A DNA stretch of 64,000 bases from positions 1 to 64,000 of the forward strand of contig NZ_JBKDZH010000051.1 in NCBI RefSeq assembly GCF_047971185.1, written 5' to 3'. Position numbers and translations under genes: made by a program. Positions 61,581-64,000 of the stretch are shown piece after piece (position 1 is the first letter of the stretch; each line of letters begins with the position of its first letter). The stretch comes from Kluyvera sp047971185 (lineage in GTDB: Bacteria; Pseudomonadota; Gammaproteobacteria; Enterobacterales; Enterobacteriaceae). The notes below the pieces were generated by a model. It searched no databases, was not told the origin of the DNA, and was given only the letters and a program-made list of their open reading frames with translations.

Positions 61581-62285
61581 TTACGAAATGTGCTTAACCC
61601 GCACCCCCTGCAAGCGTCGCAGGGTAATGGTGCTGGCGCCTTTGTAAGCATCTTCAATATGCGCGGTGACCAGCGCCACCGCCCGGGATTCATCACGCTG
61701 TTCAATAGCCTCCAGCAGCTCCGCGTGCTCTTTGTAGGTCTGAGTTATCCGGGTTTCATATTCAAAATCGAGCCGCCGCATAATGCGAATGCGGTTGGTA
61801 ATATTGCTCAGCATCGCCGTCAACTCCCGATTGCCCGCCGCCTCGGTCAGCGCCAGGTGAAACTGCTCGTCCAGCGAGGCGATATCATCGCACGCCAGCG
61901 CCGCTTGCGGCGCAACCTGCCAGATAGCCTTCAGCCTGGTAAGCACCTCCCGGTTCACTTTTGCTGACGTTGAGCTGCACAGACTGCGCACCGAATTGAC
62001 TTCAATCAGCGCGCGCGTCTCGTACAGATCTTCATAGACATCGAAATCAATGGGGAACACTTCCCATCCGCTGCGCTGGCAGCGTCTGACCAGCCCCTCG
62101 TTTTGCAGCAGCAGCAGAGCTTCGCGCACCGGCGTGCGGGAACAGCCCAGCCGACGGGCAATATCCACCTCCGTAAAGCGATCGCCGGGCAGCAGGACAA
62201 ACTGATAAATTTCCTGCCGTAGCTGCTGAAATACCCGTTCTGAATGCGCCAGAAGCGGTGTCGGTTCCGATGTCGCGATCGTCAT
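61581..62285 (-). CDS. GntR-family regulator, FCD subgroup
   Basis: 234 residues. N-terminal winged helix (VFQQLRQEIYQFVLLPGDRFTEVDIARRLGCSRTPVREALLLLQNEGLV) and a C-terminal FCD ligand domain (about 90-220, metal-type His/Asp residues in EVNSVRSL... and SLDEQFHLALTEAAGN). It lies 12 bases after the MFS transporter gene in the same direction, suggesting autoregulated control of the transporter and the gamma-glutamyltransferase upstream. The effector is unknown, probably an organic acid. Confidence 0.9.
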   Translation of the reverse strand: MTIATSEPTPLLAHSERVFQQLRQEIYQFVLLPGDRFTEVDIARRLGCSRTPVREALLLLQNEGLVRRCQRSGWEVFPIDFDVYEDLYETRALIEVNSVRSLCSSTSAKVNREVLTRLKAIWQVAPQAALACDDIASLDEQFHLALTEAAGNRELTAMLSNITNRIRIMRRLDFEYETRITQTYKEHAELLEAIEQRDESRAVALVTAHIEDAYKGASTITLRRLQGVRVKHIS

Positions 62286-62297
62286 AAGCGCTCCGCG

Positions 62298-63554
62298 TTA
62301 ACTGTGCTGACGAATAAAGCGTGCGCGCCAGGGTTTTAGCACCCAGAGCGCCAGCCCGGCGGTGATGAAATCAAGGGTAATCGCACAGCCGAACACCACG
62401 TGCCAGCCCTGAGTATGCTGATACAGCAGCGCGGCCAGCGGCCCGCCAAAGATGGAGCCAATCCCCTGCGAGATATACAGCCAGCCGTAGTTCGAGGCGG
62501 CATGTTCGCTGCCGAAGGTGTCAGTCAAGGTGGAGGGGAACAGCGAGAAAATTTCGCCCCAGCCGAAGAACACCACCCCGGAGAGCAGCACGAACAGCAG
62601 CGGATCTTCCCGGCAGGCCAGCCACAGCGTCATCGCCACCCCTTCGAGAGCAAAGGCGATAAACATGGTTTTCTCCCGCCCGTAGCGATCGGAAATAAAG
62701 CCGAACAGCGGGCGAGTCAGGCCGTTGGTGAAGCGGTCGATGGTCAACGCCAGCGGCAGCGCGGCCATGCCGAACACCACCGCTTTGCTGATGCCGAAAT
62801 CGTCGGCAAAGATGGCCATTTGCGAAGTTACCATCAGCCCGGAGGTGGACATCATCGCCATCATGGCGAACATCAGCCAGAACAGCGGCTGGCGCAGCAT
62901 TTCACGCGAGGTAAACTGACGCGTCCCCTGTACGATGTTTCGGCTTACGGGCTGCGCGGTTGAGTTGGGCGGCAAGCTCAGCCCCTGACTGGCGAGCAGG
63001 CCCACTATCGCGAAGCCAATACCGAACACGGTCATGGTCTGCTCCAGCCCGTAGCTGCCCAGCGAAATCGAGATCGGGAAGGTGGTTAAAATCGCCCCCA
63101 TACCGTAGCCTGCCGCCACCGCGCCGGCGGCAAAGCCGCGGTTTTGCGGGAACCACTTAACCATCAGTCCCACCACCCCGATATAGACAATCCCGGTTCC
63201 TAGCCCGCCGATGCAGCCGTAGACCAGATACAGCGCCATCAGGCCGTTGATGTGCGCCGAGAGCACCCAGCTCAGCCCGGCCATCACCGTCCCGATCGAG
63301 ATCAGCAGCCGCGGGCCAAAGCGTTCAACCAGCCGCCCCTGGAACGGGGAGAAGAAGGTCTGCAGAATAATCAGCAGTGAAAAGGTCACCTGCAGCTCCG
63401 GCAGGCCGACGCCCAGCTTTTCCGTCAGCGGTTTGGTCAGCAGCGTCCATACGTACTGCGGGCTGGAGATGGAAGCCATACAGATCAGCCCCAGTACCAG
63501 CTGCGCCCATTTGCCAAATTTTGGTGCTACCAAAGGTTCTCTGAGAACGGTCAT
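62298..63554 (-). CDS. Oxalate/formate antiporter-like MFS transporter
   Basis: 418 residues, twelve membrane segments, of the OFA branch of the major facilitator superfamily (GLICMASISSPQYVWTLLTKPLTEKLG, FQGRLVERFGPRLLI, YGCIGGLGTGIVYIGVVGLMVKWFPQNRGFAAG, NGLTRPLFGFISDRYGREKTM). Relatives exchange oxalate and formate or move pyruvate (YhjX). I start at ATG 63554, with GGAG 6 bases upstream; a longer reading adds an Arg-rich leader without support. It is cotranscribed with the GntR gene and probably with the gamma-glutamyltransferase gene upstream. Confidence 0.88.
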   Translation of the reverse strand: MTVLREPLVAPKFGKWAQLVLGLICMASISSPQYVWTLLTKPLTEKLGVGLPELQVTFSLLIILQTFFSPFQGRLVERFGPRLLISIGTVMAGLSWVLSAHINGLMALYLVYGCIGGLGTGIVYIGVVGLMVKWFPQNRGFAAGAVAAGYGMGAILTTFPISISLGSYGLEQTMTVFGIGFAIVGLLASQGLSLPPNSTAQPVSRNIVQGTRQFTSREMLRQPLFWLMFAMMAMMSTSGLMVTSQMAIFADDFGISKAVVFGMAALPLALTIDRFTNGLTRPLFGFISDRYGREKTMFIAFALEGVAMTLWLACREDPLLFVLLSGVVFFGWGEIFSLFPSTLTDTFGSEHAASNYGWLYISQGIGSIFGGPLAALLYQHTQGWHVVFGCAITLDFITAGLALWVLKPWRARFIRQHS

Positions 63555-63648
63555 TTTGCGCTCCAATAGACGAAAAAATGTCGTCAGAAAGCGGGCGCGC
63601 CCGGCGCGCCGCATCTTTCTGCGAATGTTTCATTTGGAAAATGCTGGG

Positions 63649-64000
63649 TTACCAGCGGGCGACGCCACCGTCGCTGCGTGGGTCGCTGCCGCCTTCTAGC
63701 ATGCCGTTGCGGTGCCGGAGGATTGCCCCGGCATGCCCCATGAGGTCGTCATACGGGGGGTAAATCTCGACGTCATGGCCGTACTGTTTGAGGGTGTCGG
63801 TAGTCGCCGCTCTCAGGCGGCTTTCAATCTTCAGCGTGTCGCTGTTTTCGCCCCAGGTGCGCCCTAACAGCCAGCGCGGAGCGGCCACGGCGGCCTGCGG
63901 CGTCATGTTCTGGTGCAAGATGCGGTCAAAGAGGGTCGCCAGCGTCTGCGGCTGGCCGTCTCCGCCCATGCTGCCGTAGACCAGCGCATCGCCATTGGCC
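63649..64000 (-). CDS. Gamma-glutamyltransferase family protein, C-terminal part
   Basis: The last 117 codons or so of a gene that continues beyond the window end. It shows the small-subunit C-terminus of the Ntn-hydrolase gamma-glutamyltransferase family: GSMGGDGQPQTLATLFDRILHQNMTPQAAVAAPRW, then RSDGGVARW at the stop. The catalytic Thr lies upstream, outside the window. The protein could hydrolyse or transfer gamma-glutamyl groups, or belong to a branch acting on another substrate. About 95 GC-rich bases with a GGGCGCGCC palindrome separate it from the MFS gene. Confidence 0.88.
   Translation of the reverse strand, partial: ANGDALVYGSMGGDGQPQTLATLFDRILHQNMTPQAAVAAPRWLLGRTWGENSDTLKIESRLRAATTDTLKQYGHDVEIYPPYDDLMGHAGAILRHRNGMLEGGSDPRSDGGVARW

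Overview
The window is chromosomal DNA from a member of the Enterobacteriaceae close to Escherichia/Citrobacter/Enterobacter/Leclercia. Most proteins from 11 kb onward closely match proteins I know from the E. coli K-12 92-93 min region (proP, the phn operon, yjcS-mdtNOP, fdhF, gltP, acs-actP, ghxP, soxRS), often with identical lengths and key residues. Intergenic REP/BIME palindromes are of the enterobacterial type. I cannot fix the genus. The order differs from E. coli: kdgT lies next to yjdM, and nrf, yjcF and pdeC are missing where E. coli has them. There are no rRNA or tRNA genes, CRISPR arrays, insertion sequences or phage genes.

Region 1 (1-11.1 kb) is the most unusual part. Two tandem paralogous surface proteins carry long uninterrupted Ser-Asp repeats. 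The first is cut by the window edge. The second has a LapA-type N-terminal retention module with a TAAG sequence resembling a LapG cleavage site. They are followed by a dedicated type I secretion system: a TolC-like outer membrane factor that is frameshifted near its end, a LapB-like ABC exporter and a LapC/HlyD-like adaptor. This looks like a compact Gram-negative Ser-Asp repeat adhesin system.

Region 2 (11.2-26.8 kb) holds proP, kdgT, yjdM, yjdN and a complete 14-gene phnCDEFGHIJKLMNOP operon for phosphonate uptake and C-P lyase, with an open phnE, then yjdP.

Region 3 (27.1-43.5 kb) holds the alkylsulfatase yjcS, the ytcA-mdtNOP tripartite efflux operon, the selenoprotein gene fdhF with in-frame UGA, SECIS hairpin and sigma-54 promoter, then yjcO, gltP and the acetate operon acs-yjcH-actP.

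Region 4 (43.8-54.9 kb) is an accessory island. Two paralogous TogB-like sugar-binding proteins flank a GH38 alpha-mannosidase, an unrecognised 525-residue protein and a Gfo/Idh/MocA oxidoreductase, with CRP-like sites at two promoters. A cidAB-like pair with a divergent LysR regulator follows.

Region 5 (55-64 kb) holds yjcE, ghxP with three PurR-like boxes upstream, soxR/soxS with the 19-bp-spacer operator, yjcB, an MltF-like lytic transglycosylase, a GntR regulator, an oxalate/formate-type MFS transporter and the end of a gamma-glutamyltransferase gene that runs out of the window.
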